Position numbers and translations under genes: made by a program. The notes beneath the pieces are model-generated. The model made no database searches. It was not told the DNA's origin and worked only from the letters and a program-made list of their open reading frames with translations. This document shows, in pieces, positions 4,939-10,627 of a stretch of 17,148 nt of DNA (positions within the stretch are counted from its first letter, which is position 1; each line of letters begins with the position of its first letter). The stretch comes from CAZLAJ01 sp964644605 (lineage in GTDB: Bacteria; Patescibacteriota; Microgenomatia; UBA1406; GWC2-37-13): positions 1 through 17,148 of the forward strand of contig CAZXWS010000050.1 of the NCBI GenBank assembly GCA_964644605.1. The letters run 5' to 3'.

Positions 4939-5670
4939 ATGAACTATCGTATTAGAATGTATACAGCATTGATTATTGCTTTAACGCTTGCTTTATTTTT
5001 AAATAAAGAACTCTTTTTTTTAAATACACCTATTATACGGAAAGATCCGTTTGTCGACTTAGTACAACTCCCCACAACTGTGGCTAAGTATATTCCTTCT
5101 CGAACAGGCTCATCTTCTGAGCCAACAAACACCCCATCAATTCGACTTACTCCCAGACCAACATTAGGTCCCTATATTACTCCTGAAAAGACAGACCCAC
5201 GTTTTCCAACATCTACGCAGAATCCACAAGTAACTGTTGAGCCTACCATACCAGTTCTTAGCCCAACAGGAAGCGGGTGGGTAAGTATTACACCTTCCCC
5301 TCCACCAGTTAGTAACACATTAGCTCCCACACCAATCAGTCAATCTGTTTCAATAATTGAGTTTGCGCAGTGTTTAAAAAATAACGGTATGGTATTTTAT
5401 TCAAATTCCACATGTCCGGCTTGCCAACAACAAAAAGCGTTATTTGGAAATGAAGCCTTTACAAAACTCAATGTAGTAAGTTGTGATACAAGTTCGCTTG
5501 AATGTCGAAATAAAGGTGTTGGACGGGGACCAGCCTGGATTACAGGGACAGGAAAAGTATATCCAGGAGCGATGGATCTTACCTCTTTACATTTTGCTTC
5601 TGGATGTCCCCCTGCAATCGCTGGGTTTAATCTTAATGAGATTATAAATCAAATTCTTTCTGTATTCTAA
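4939..5670 (+). CDS. Membrane-anchored thioredoxin-like protein with Pro/Thr-rich stalk
   Basis: 243 residues in three parts. A signal anchor (about 7-23) is followed by a long Pro/Thr/Ser-rich stalk (about 50-135). A thioredoxin-like domain follows (about 140-243), with FAQCLKNNGMVFYSNSTCPAC (Cys159-Pro-Ala-Cys162), QQQKALFG, VVSCD and a GP.WI segment with the expected cis-Pro position at GRGPAWI. The order FA.CL...G..FY...CP.CQ.QK..FG resembles the thioredoxin domain attached to VKOR-type proteins. Extra Cys at 175 and 181-region and near the C terminus (SGCPP) may form structural disulfides. It probably passes disulfides or electrons outside the membrane. CcdA starts 2 nt after the stop, which implies co-translation and a shared redox path. 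Confidence 0.82.
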   Translation: MNYRIRMYTALIIALTLALFLNKELFFLNTPIIRKDPFVDLVQLPTTVAKYIPSRTGSSSEPTNTPSIRLTPRPTLGPYITPEKTDPRFPTSTQNPQVTVEPTIPVLSPTGSGWVSITPSPPPVSNTLAPTPISQSVSIIEFAQCLKNNGMVFYSNSTCPACQQQKALFGNEAFTKLNVVSCDTSSLECRNKGVGRGPAWITGTGKVYPGAMDLTSLHFASGCPPAIAGFNLNEIINQILSVF

Positions 5671-5672
5671 AT

Positions 5673-6413
5673 ATGCTTCCGCAAAGTATTAGTTACATTG
5701 CAGCGTTTACTGGAGGATTAATCGCTTTTTTTTCACCCTGCTTATTACCGTTATTGCCCTCATATATTTCAGTCATTTCTGGATTCACATTTAAAGAGTT
5801 ATATGGGTTGAACTTTGATAAAATTCGAGGTCGTATTTTTCTATCGAGTCTTTTTTTTGTCCTTGGATTTATGATTGTTTTTACCATTCTGGGAGCAGTT
5901 GGGCTGGCAGTAAGCAAGTTGCTGTTTTCGCATATTGATCTATTTACACAAGTAAGCGGTGCTGGAATTATTTTTTTCGGGCTGATCCAACTCGGCGTTA
6001 TAAATTTTGAACCGTTACAGTTTGATTATGCATGGAACATACAGAAGCGTTTGGCACGCTTAGGATTTCTAACGGCGTTTTTAATGGGAATTGCCTGTGC
6101 ATTTATTTGGATTCCCTGTATCGGGCAAATTTTAGGAAGCATATTGTTACTTGCCACACAAAGCAGTACTGTGCAAGATGGGACAATTTTATTGGGACTT
6201 TTTTCTTTGGGATTAAGTACTCCGTTTCTCATTCTTGGATTATTTTTCCCGGCAGTTTTTAAGTTACTCAAAGATCATAGACTATTTTTCCATTTGTTTT
6301 CTAAATTAGGAGGTATTTTTTTAATTATTTTCGGAGTTCTTCTTCTTTTTAAACAATATGGTTTTTATCTTCAATTATTTACGGATATTACGCTATTGTT
6401 CCTCAAAAAATAA
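5673..6413 (+). CDS. ccdA: CcdA/DsbD-type transmembrane thiol-disulfide transporter
   Basis: 246 residues with six hydrophobic segments. The two signature Cys lie in AFFSPCLLPLLPSY (Cys23, first helix) and WIPCIGQIL (Cys149, fourth helix), the SPC...P and PC.G pattern of CcdA and the DsbD core. Such proteins carry reducing equivalents from cytoplasmic thioredoxin across the membrane. The upstream anchored thioredoxin-like protein, 2 nt away, is the obvious extracytoplasmic partner. There is no own Shine-Dalgarno, so translation is probably coupled. Length is normal for CcdA (about 220-250), shorter than full DsbD. Confidence 0.92.
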   Translation: MLPQSISYIAAFTGGLIAFFSPCLLPLLPSYISVISGFTFKELYGLNFDKIRGRIFLSSLFFVLGFMIVFTILGAVGLAVSKLLFSHIDLFTQVSGAGIIFFGLIQLGVINFEPLQFDYAWNIQKRLARLGFLTAFLMGIACAFIWIPCIGQILGSILLLATQSSTVQDGTILLGLFSLGLSTPFLILGLFFPAVFKLLKDHRLFFHLFSKLGGIFLIIFGVLLLFKQYGFYLQLFTDITLLFLKK

Positions 6414-6457
6414 CTAAGTTACTAAGAAATGCAAATTCCTTTAGATTTGTATCATAA

Positions 6458-6560
6458 GCAATTCGTCGTCATTCTGGCTTGACCAGAATCAGACGAATTG
6501 CGAAATATTTATATTGATTCTGGATGCGCGAAAACTTACGTTTTGGCTTACCAGAATGAC
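6458..6560. repeat. Double-hairpin palindromic element with four ATTCTGG/CCAGAAT arms
   Basis: First hairpin: GCAATTCGTC (6458-6467) pairs with GACGAATTGC (6492-6501), and inside it ATTCTGG (6471-6477) pairs with CCAGAAT (6483-6489). Second hairpin: ATTCTGG (6517-6523) pairs with CCAGAAT (6551-6557). The outer ends GTCATTCTGG (6468-6477) and CCAGAATGAC (6551-6560) are a perfect 10-bp inverted repeat. It occupies the gap between convergent ccdA and the FTR1 gene. This looks like a small non-coding mobile or REP-type element that may also terminate transcription. Confidence 0.75.
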
Positions 6561-6561
6561 A

Positions 6562-6600
6562 ACACTCTAATTTCGTAATTCTCATGAAATTAGGAAGTGT
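6562..6600 (-). terminator. Hairpin overlapping the FTR1 stop codon, terminator-like
   Basis: CTAATTTC (6567-6574) and GAAATTAG (6586-6593) form a perfect 8-bp stem. Outer arms ACACT and AGTGT extend it after a small bulge. The stem includes the FTR1 stop codon (6590-6592). No long T-run follows on either strand, so termination is tentative. Confidence 0.35.
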
Positions 6601-7420
6601 GTGATACTAGGTGTGGTTTTTTAAGAAACATGTGATAAATAATTGCGATGTACCCCACCATAATCGCAAGTTTCATAATACTGAAATTTTGTTCAACACC
6701 CAATAGCGTGTTTAAAAAATGTCCAATATATGTCGAAGAGTTTGGTAGAAAAAAAAGTTTGATGGGCAGTAAGTCGCTGAGGTTAATATGGAAATAAATT
6801 TCAGCGAGTTCAGTTAATCCATTTTTTACTAACCCGGCACCTAGTAGAACAATAAGATACTCAGTATATTTGTATACTTTGCCAATAGGAAAGCGAGAGT
6901 AAATGAAAAAAGTGATAGTGCCGATAACAGCAGAGCAGATAAATCCAACAAAAAGACCAGCAAAGTTTTCAATAAACCGTGAAAAGAGTGAGGTGGTTGC
7001 GGTAAAAAGCGCAATCTCAAAACCCTCTCGAATAATCAAAAGCACGATGCTTGCAAAAAGGGACATATCAAATACTTTTTGCTGCAGTTTTTGATGAGTT
7101 TGAATAATCATTTTTGAGCGGTCGAGTACAAAAAATTTGTGGAGTGTAAAGATAACATATGCCACAAAAAAACCTGAGAAAATCATAAGATATCCCTCCA
7201 AAAGATCGGTATTTTTTTCAGTAAATACCATACGTGCACGGTCACCAATTACGAAAAAAACTGAGGCAAGTGCAAGAGAAAATACAATTCCGACAAGCGC
7301 GGCAGTAAGTATTTCTTTTCCAAATCCTATTTTTAATTTACGAGAAAGACTTAAAAAGACGCCAATAATGAGAAATACTTCTAAAAATTCGCGTAAAGAA
7401 ATTATTAAAACAGTAAGCAT
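6590..7420 (-). CDS. FTR1-family iron permease
   Basis: 276 residues with about seven hydrophobic segments. FTR1 permeases carry two REGLE-type iron-binding motifs; here they read REFLE (residues 10-14, first helix) and REGFE (131-135, fourth helix). The first has Phe for the usual Gly, while both Glu are kept in each motif. The protein takes up iron across the membrane, usually with a ferroxidase or a periplasmic partner; none is adjacent, as in EfeU-only systems. ATG 7420 lies 8 nt from TATAAT (7429-7434), so the leader would be at most 2 nt. It is divergent from the TPR-like membrane gene and convergent with ccdA. Confidence 0.88.
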   Translation of the reverse strand: MLTVLIISLREFLEVFLIIGVFLSLSRKLKIGFGKEILTAALVGIVFSLALASVFFVIGDRARMVFTEKNTDLLEGYLMIFSGFFVAYVIFTLHKFFVLDRSKMIIQTHQKLQQKVFDMSLFASIVLLIIREGFEIALFTATTSLFSRFIENFAGLFVGFICSAVIGTITFFIYSRFPIGKVYKYTEYLIVLLGAGLVKNGLTELAEIYFHINLSDLLPIKLFFLPNSSTYIGHFLNTLLGVEQNFSIMKLAIMVGYIAIIYHMFLKKPHLVSHTS

Positions 7421-7428
7421 AGATGTTG

Positions 7429-7441
7429 ATTATACTATAAT
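7429..7441. promoter_or_regulatory. Bidirectional -10 region between FTR1 and the TPR-like gene
   Basis: ATTATACT (7429-7436) reads TATAAT on minus (7429-7434; start about 7422, 2 nt before the FTR1 ATG) and TATACT on plus (7431-7436; start about 7443, 4 nt before ATG 7447). A further plus TATAAT at 7436-7441 would place the start at or within the ATG. Only 26 nt separate the two ATGs, so any -35 elements would lie inside the opposite coding regions. Confidence 0.55.
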
Positions 7442-7446
7442 AAAGT

Positions 7447-7911
7447 ATGGCAAAACGCAGGAGCAAAAGTGAGGTCGAGCAAAGTACAGAACAGCCAAAA
7501 AAAAGTGTACGATATACACTCCGTCTTATTTTATATTATGGCCTTTTCATGTTTCTGATGGCAAATATTTTATTATCCCAGTATGTATCACCACTCTATT
7601 TCCGGTTCATCATGGATGATATTCCGGCCACTGCGCAGTATATTAAAAAGATGCAAAATACCCCGCAGTTTCAAGCATTATTTAGTGAACAGAAAAAAAT
7701 TTTTGGGAATGATTTGGAGGAACAAGTGTATATGCGAAATATTACTCAGGCTCAGTTAAAAAATAAACTTGAACAGGTACTGAAGTTGAATCCAAAATCA
7801 CGGGATGCGCTCTATGAACTGTATGTTATTAATGAACGGGAAGGGAATCACACCGTCGCGCAGGCATACTTAGATAGAGCTATCGCCGTGGATCCAATGG
7901 TTAATAATTAG
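7447..7911 (+). CDS. Membrane-anchored TPR-like protein, hypothetical
   Basis: 154 residues: a basic N terminus (MAKRRSKSEVEQ), one transmembrane segment (about 27-47, LILYYGLFMFLMANILLSQY), then a helical extracytoplasmic or cytoplasmic domain. The end, LKLNPKSRDALYELYVINER followed by EGNHTVAQAYLDRAIAVDP, has the spacing of one TPR unit plus the start of the next (A..YL..A...DP). I do not recognise a named family. The gene is divergent from FTR1 with a shared -10 region, which suggests linked expression but not necessarily function. A fold-back repeat follows its stop. Confidence 0.65.
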   Translation: MAKRRSKSEVEQSTEQPKKSVRYTLRLILYYGLFMFLMANILLSQYVSPLYFRFIMDDIPATAQYIKKMQNTPQFQALFSEQKKIFGNDLEEQVYMRNITQAQLKNKLEQVLKLNPKSRDALYELYVINEREGNHTVAQAYLDRAIAVDPMVNN

Positions 7912-7920
7912 ATACCCAGA

Positions 7921-8280
7921 GAAGTCAGAGAATCGGAGAGGTCAGCTTGCATCGGAAATCGGAAGAGATCGGATAAATCAGAATAAAGTCATGCTGAGGC
8001 CAGATCGAAGATTCTGGCAGAAGCACCCGCCTGCCTACGCCTTTCTATGCAGGCTCGTAACGTGTACAGTTGAGATCAACTATACAGTTTCGTGCACCTC
8101 TATCGTAAGGCACTGGCGGGCAGGTCCAGCGCAAGCGAAAAGCCTTTTGAAATTATCGCTATCGCTAGATGCTTCGTCAGATATTCTTCTGACTCAGCAT
8201 GACAGAACACTGTCTGATTTATCTGATTTTCTGATCTTCCGATTTTTTCTGATTTTTTCCGATTCTCTGATTTCTTCCGA
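7921..8280. repeat. Fold-back (nested inverted repeat) element filling the 377-bp spacer
   Basis: Several inverted pairs are nested in order: TCAGAGAATCGGA (7925-7937) with TCCGATTCTCTGA (8258-8270); ATAAATCAGA (7973-7982) with TCTGATTTAT (8213-8222); GTCATGCTGAG (7988-7998) with CTCAGCATGAC (8193-8203); and a central hairpin with arms near 8064-8085 (GTACAGTTGA and TCAACTATAC, one mismatch). The outer parts are degenerate repeats of a CGGAA-ATC / GATTTTTTC word of about 9-10 nt. No real gene is seen. It resembles a non-autonomous palindromic element of the kind common in candidate-phylum genomes. Confidence 0.75.
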
Positions 8281-8288
8281 ATGTTATT

Positions 8289-8588
8289 ATGATTATTCAA
8301 GCTCATTTATTTATAAAAGGTGAAGTTATTGGTGTTGGTTTTCGTGCATGGACAAAAATACAGGCAAAACAGCAACGAATTAATGGTTGGGTGCGTAATG
8401 TGTATGATAAGCCTGAAGTATTTGGTAATGGTGGGGGAGTAGAAGTATTGGTACAGGGAGAACAAAGTAAAGTTGATGAAATGATTACTCTGCTTGAAAA
8501 AGGACCGCCTATCGCGCGAGTGGATGATGTTGAAGTGATGTGGCAGGAACCGAAAGAAATAATTGAAGGTTTTGAAATTAGAAAATAA
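8289..8588 (+). CDS. acyP: Acylphosphatase
   Basis: 99 residues with the acylphosphatase fold, which hydrolyses acyl phosphates. The phosphate loop is GEVIGVGFRAWT with catalytic Arg19, and INGWVRN supplies catalytic Asn37; the 18-residue spacing between them is as in the family. The pattern GGGVEVLVQGEQSKVDEMI and a PPIARVDDVEV strand complete it. Compared with typical members, about seven residues (YDKPEVFGNG) are inserted between the GWVRN loop and the VEV strand. The start at ATG 8289 directly follows the fold-back repeat; no Shine-Dalgarno or clear -10 is visible, so its promoter may be in or beyond the repeat. 8589-8754 holds repeats but no gene. Confidence 0.9.
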   Translation: MIIQAHLFIKGEVIGVGFRAWTKIQAKQQRINGWVRNVYDKPEVFGNGGGVEVLVQGEQSKVDEMITLLEKGPPIARVDDVEVMWQEPKEIIEGFEIRK

Positions 8589-8600
8589 AAATAGCAACAA

Positions 8601-8730
8601 GACATAATTGTTTCATTACATGTAGTAGCTTTCCCACTTTGCGCCGAATACTCGAGGCTTCGTTAGGGACACTCTTCGCAACTAGACAATAATTGCTTTA
8701 TTACATTTAGTGGCTGTGCCACTTCGAAGC
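8601..8730 (+). repeat. Imperfect direct repeat pair of about 45 bp
   Basis: The segment at 8601-8645 recurs at 8685-8730, matching at roughly 38 of 45 positions. Shared words include AATTG, ATTACAT, TAGT and CCACTT. The two copies are 84 bp apart and lie between the acylphosphatase stop and the 3' end of tRNA-Ala. In addition ACTCTTCGC (8671-8679) is inverted as GCGAAGAGT (8747-8755), enclosing the second copy. Confidence 0.6.
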
Positions 8731-8748
8731 CCCGATTTTAGTCGGGGC
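8729..8748 (-). terminator. Hairpin downstream of tRNA-Ala, possible terminator
   Basis: GCCCCGA (8729-8735) and TCGGGGC (8742-8748) form a 7-bp GC-rich stem with a 6-nt loop, 6 nt past the tRNA 3' end on the minus strand. There is no clear T-run, so it may be a processing or repeat structure instead. Confidence 0.4.
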
Positions 8749-8754
8749 GAAGAG

Positions 8755-8827
8755 TGGACCCGACCGGATTTGAACCGGTGATCTCCTGACTGCCAGCCAG
8801 GCATTCTAGCCGCTGAACTACGGGCCC
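8755..8827 (-). tRNA. tRNA-Ala (anticodon GGC)
   Basis: The minus strand folds as a 73-nt cloverleaf. The acceptor stem GGGCCCG pairs with CGGGTCC and contains the G3-U70 wobble, the classic alanine identity element. The D stem is GTTC/GAAT, the anticodon stem CCTGG/TCAGG with loop CTGGCAG (anticodon GGC, U33, A37), and the T arm ACCGG-TTCAAAT-CCGGT. The discriminator is A73 and CCA is not encoded. A consensus-like promoter lies immediately upstream. Confidence 0.95.
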
Positions 8828-8842
8828 TTTTAAGTATTGTAT

Positions 8843-8871
8843 AGTATACCTCCTTTAGGCTTAAACTTCAA
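8843..8871 (-). promoter_or_regulatory. tRNA-Ala promoter
   Basis: On the minus strand TTGAAG (8866-8871), a 17-nt spacer and TATACT (8843-8848) make a good sigma-70-type promoter. The predicted start near 8836 is about 9 nt before the mature tRNA 5' end. It is divergent from the PrgI-like gene promoter. Confidence 0.8.
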
Positions 8872-8928
8872 AGTTCTTTTTATCTGAATAATTACTTTTT
8901 ACAACTAGCTACTAACTACTTAATACTA

Positions 8929-8934
8929 TATACT
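8929..8934 (+). promoter_or_regulatory. -10 TATACT giving a leaderless start for the secretion cassette
   Basis: TATACT is followed by AATTAT and the ATG at 8941, so predicted +1 is the A of ATG. No Shine-Dalgarno is present. The upstream 8891-8930 is made of degenerate 10-nt words rich in ACTA, so a -35 is hard to define. Confidence 0.55.
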
Positions 8935-8940
8935 AATTAT

Positions 8941-9888
8941 ATGGATCAACATCCGGTACCGCGGCAAATTACTACTTTCGAGTTCAAACTTATCGGGTTC
9001 TTTACCGTAAAGCAATTTATTTATATTATTGTATTTGCGCCGATTGGTTTTGTGGTATATAGTCTTTTTCCGATTCCGCTGCTCAATATAGTTTTAGGTG
9101 TTCTTATCGGAAGTATTGGTTTTGTGATTGCTTTGGTTCCGATCAATGATCGACCTATTGATGTGTGGGTTAAAAATTTAGTCAAACGCTTAATATCACC
9201 TACACAATATGTATATCACAAAAGTAATCAGCCTATCTACTTTTTTGATCATTTATACTTTGTTTCTGATCCTCACCGTGTGATGAGTCATATTGAATCG
9301 CAGGAAAAATTATCAGCATATCTTGCTCAGACTCAGCAAGTAGTGCCGGCAATTGATGAACATAAGAAACGTATTAATGATTTATTTAGAAAACATCGTG
9401 CCGCTCCACCAGCTGAGCCAATAAAGACTCATGCTGATTCGCTCGAACCAGTACAACATGCTCAACAAACCATCTCAGTGCCAGTACCGCAACCGATCCC
9501 ACCATCAGCTCACGCGACCCCTTTATCACTACCGGCTCCTAGCACTAATACCACTCTCAAAGAAGACTCAAAACCTTTAGTAAAAAAGGGAGAGAAGCCA
9601 GCAGTTATATCACCTAAGCAGCCATTTTTTACCGGGGTCGTTAAAAACCATCGCCTGATTCCGATCCCGGGAATATTAATTTATGTAAAAGATAGTAATG
9701 GACAAACAATCCGGCTATTAAAAAGTAATCCTCACGGTGTGTTTGCGACATTTAATCCATTGGCTCCAGGAGAGTATACTCTGGAAATGAAGGATCCCAG
9801 GAACGGTTATTTTTTTGATACAATGAAGATTACTATCAATGACTCGAACCCAACTCCATTTGAAGTTTATTCAAAGGAGTTATTATAG
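8941..9888 (+). CDS. PrgI-family (VirB3-like) membrane protein with C-terminal carboxypeptidase-regulatory-like domain
   Basis: 315 residues. The N-terminal 95 residues fit the PrgI family of conjugation/type IV secretion proteins, related in role to VirB3: HPVPRQITTFEFKLIGFFTV, two transmembrane segments (about 26-46 and 48-67), then NDRPIDVWVKNLVKRLISPTQ. A charged region and a Pro/Ala/Thr-rich linker (about 150-220) follow. The C terminus (about 228-312; FTGVVKNHRLIPIPGILIYV, NPLAPGEYTLEMKD) looks like a carboxypeptidase-regulatory/beta-sandwich domain. It starts a cassette with TraC-like and VirB4 genes; the next ATG is 2 nt after the stop. The start fits a leaderless promoter. Confidence 0.85.
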   Translation: MDQHPVPRQITTFEFKLIGFFTVKQFIYIIVFAPIGFVVYSLFPIPLLNIVLGVLIGSIGFVIALVPINDRPIDVWVKNLVKRLISPTQYVYHKSNQPIYFFDHLYFVSDPHRVMSHIESQEKLSAYLAQTQQVVPAIDEHKKRINDLFRKHRAAPPAEPIKTHADSLEPVQHAQQTISVPVPQPIPPSAHATPLSLPAPSTNTTLKEDSKPLVKKGEKPAVISPKQPFFTGVVKNHRLIPIPGILIYVKDSNGQTIRLLKSNPHGVFATFNPLAPGEYTLEMKDPRNGYFFDTMKITINDSNPTPFEVYSKELL

Positions 9889-9890
9889 GT

Positions 9891-10547
9891 ATGCCTGTTC
9901 AAAAACCAACATCTCCGGTAAAGGCTTCCACTCAGAATTTTGTAGAAGTGGAGGAAATCAAAGACGATATTTTATTGTTGAAAGATTATTCAGCAGCAAT
10001 TGTTATTGAAGTTGGTGCCGTAAATTTTTGGCTTTTATCGCAGGAAGAGCAGTCTTCCATGATTTATTCGTATGCAGGTTTACTGAATTCATTATCATTT
10101 CCAGTACAGATATTAATACTCTCAAAGAAAATGGACATTTCAATGTATTTGGAATATTTGGAAAATAAAGTAAATACAGCAACAACAGATCTTATAAAAA
10201 CACGGTTGCGAGGTTACACAGAATTTATAAAAAATGTTATTAAGAAAAATACAGTTCTCGAAAAGCGATTCTTTTTTGTAGTCCCGTTTTCACCTCTGGA
10301 AATGGGAGTCACAGGAGTAGGGGCAAAAAATATGACAAAAGAATATGTAATCAGTCGGGCGAAAACATCACTTTACCCGAAGCGGGACCATTTAATACGG
10401 TTATTATCAAAAACAGGTTTGCGTGCGACAGTGCTTGAGAAACAGGAATTAACAGATTTATTATTTAATTTATATAACAATTCGGCTACTGGTCGTAACT
10501 TGGCTCCGGTAGATAGTTATACCGATGTAATTATGACTAGTAAGTGA
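9891..10547 (+). CDS. TraC-like N-terminal VirB4-type protein
   Basis: The 218-residue soluble protein contains FVEVEEIKDDILLLKDYSAA, VIEVGAVNFWLLSQEEQ, SYAGLLNSLSFPVQILILS and a helix-rich middle, which is the pattern of the TraC-like/VirB4 N-terminal domain found as a separate protein beside PrgI and VirB4 in Gram-positive and candidate-phylum systems. It has no Walker motif, so it is probably a structural partner of the ATPase encoded next. AAGGAG lies 11 nt before ATG 9891, and the PrgI stop is 2 nt upstream, so translation is probably coupled. Its stop overlaps the start of a 10-nt repeat array. Confidence 0.8.
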   Translation: MPVQKPTSPVKASTQNFVEVEEIKDDILLLKDYSAAIVIEVGAVNFWLLSQEEQSSMIYSYAGLLNSLSFPVQILILSKKMDISMYLEYLENKVNTATTDLIKTRLRGYTEFIKNVIKKNTVLEKRFFFVVPFSPLEMGVTGVGAKNMTKEYVISRAKTSLYPKRDHLIRLLSKTGLRATVLEKQELTDLLFNLYNNSATGRNLAPVDSYTDVIMTSK

Positions 10548-10620
10548 CACGAAATGTCACGGATTATTACGGACAATCACTGATAATCACAGAATGTCAC
10601 GGAAAGTTACTGAATAAACG
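10545..10620 (+). repeat. Exact 10-nt-period degenerate tandem array (about 7 units)
   Basis: From 10545 to 10620 the word TCAC or a variant (TTAC, ACAC) recurs exactly every 10 nt (ending at 10550, 10560, 10570, 10580, 10590, 10600 and 10610). Units are of the type GGAAANTCAC and differ internally. The array fills the gap between the TraC-like stop and the virB4 ATG at 10628. The period is not a multiple of three, which argues against coding. Confidence 0.8.
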
Positions 10621-10627
10621 GAAAAAT

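Noticed and set aside
7137..7472. Plus-strand frame of 111 codons opposite the FTR1 start
   Set aside because: Antisense to FTR1 membrane helices, Lys/Arg/Ser-rich, no ribosome binding site.
7991..8323. Plus-strand frame of 110 codons (and a 68-codon minus frame) in the spacer
   Set aside because: Both run through the fold-back repeat and have no family resemblance; the plus frame also overlaps acylphosphatase out of frame.
8303..8605. Two minus-strand frames opposite acylphosphatase
   Set aside because: Shadows of a well-supported gene; Ser/Thr/Phe-rich composition is typical of antisense frames.
10541..10620. CRISPR array
   Set aside because: The repeat unit is only 10 nt with no spacers; no cas genes are present anywhere in the window.
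10544..10627. 28-codon N-terminal extension of VirB4 from GTG
   Set aside because: The extension is the translated 10-nt repeat array; family-like sequence begins at the ATG at 10628. Coupled initiation at the GTG cannot be fully excluded.
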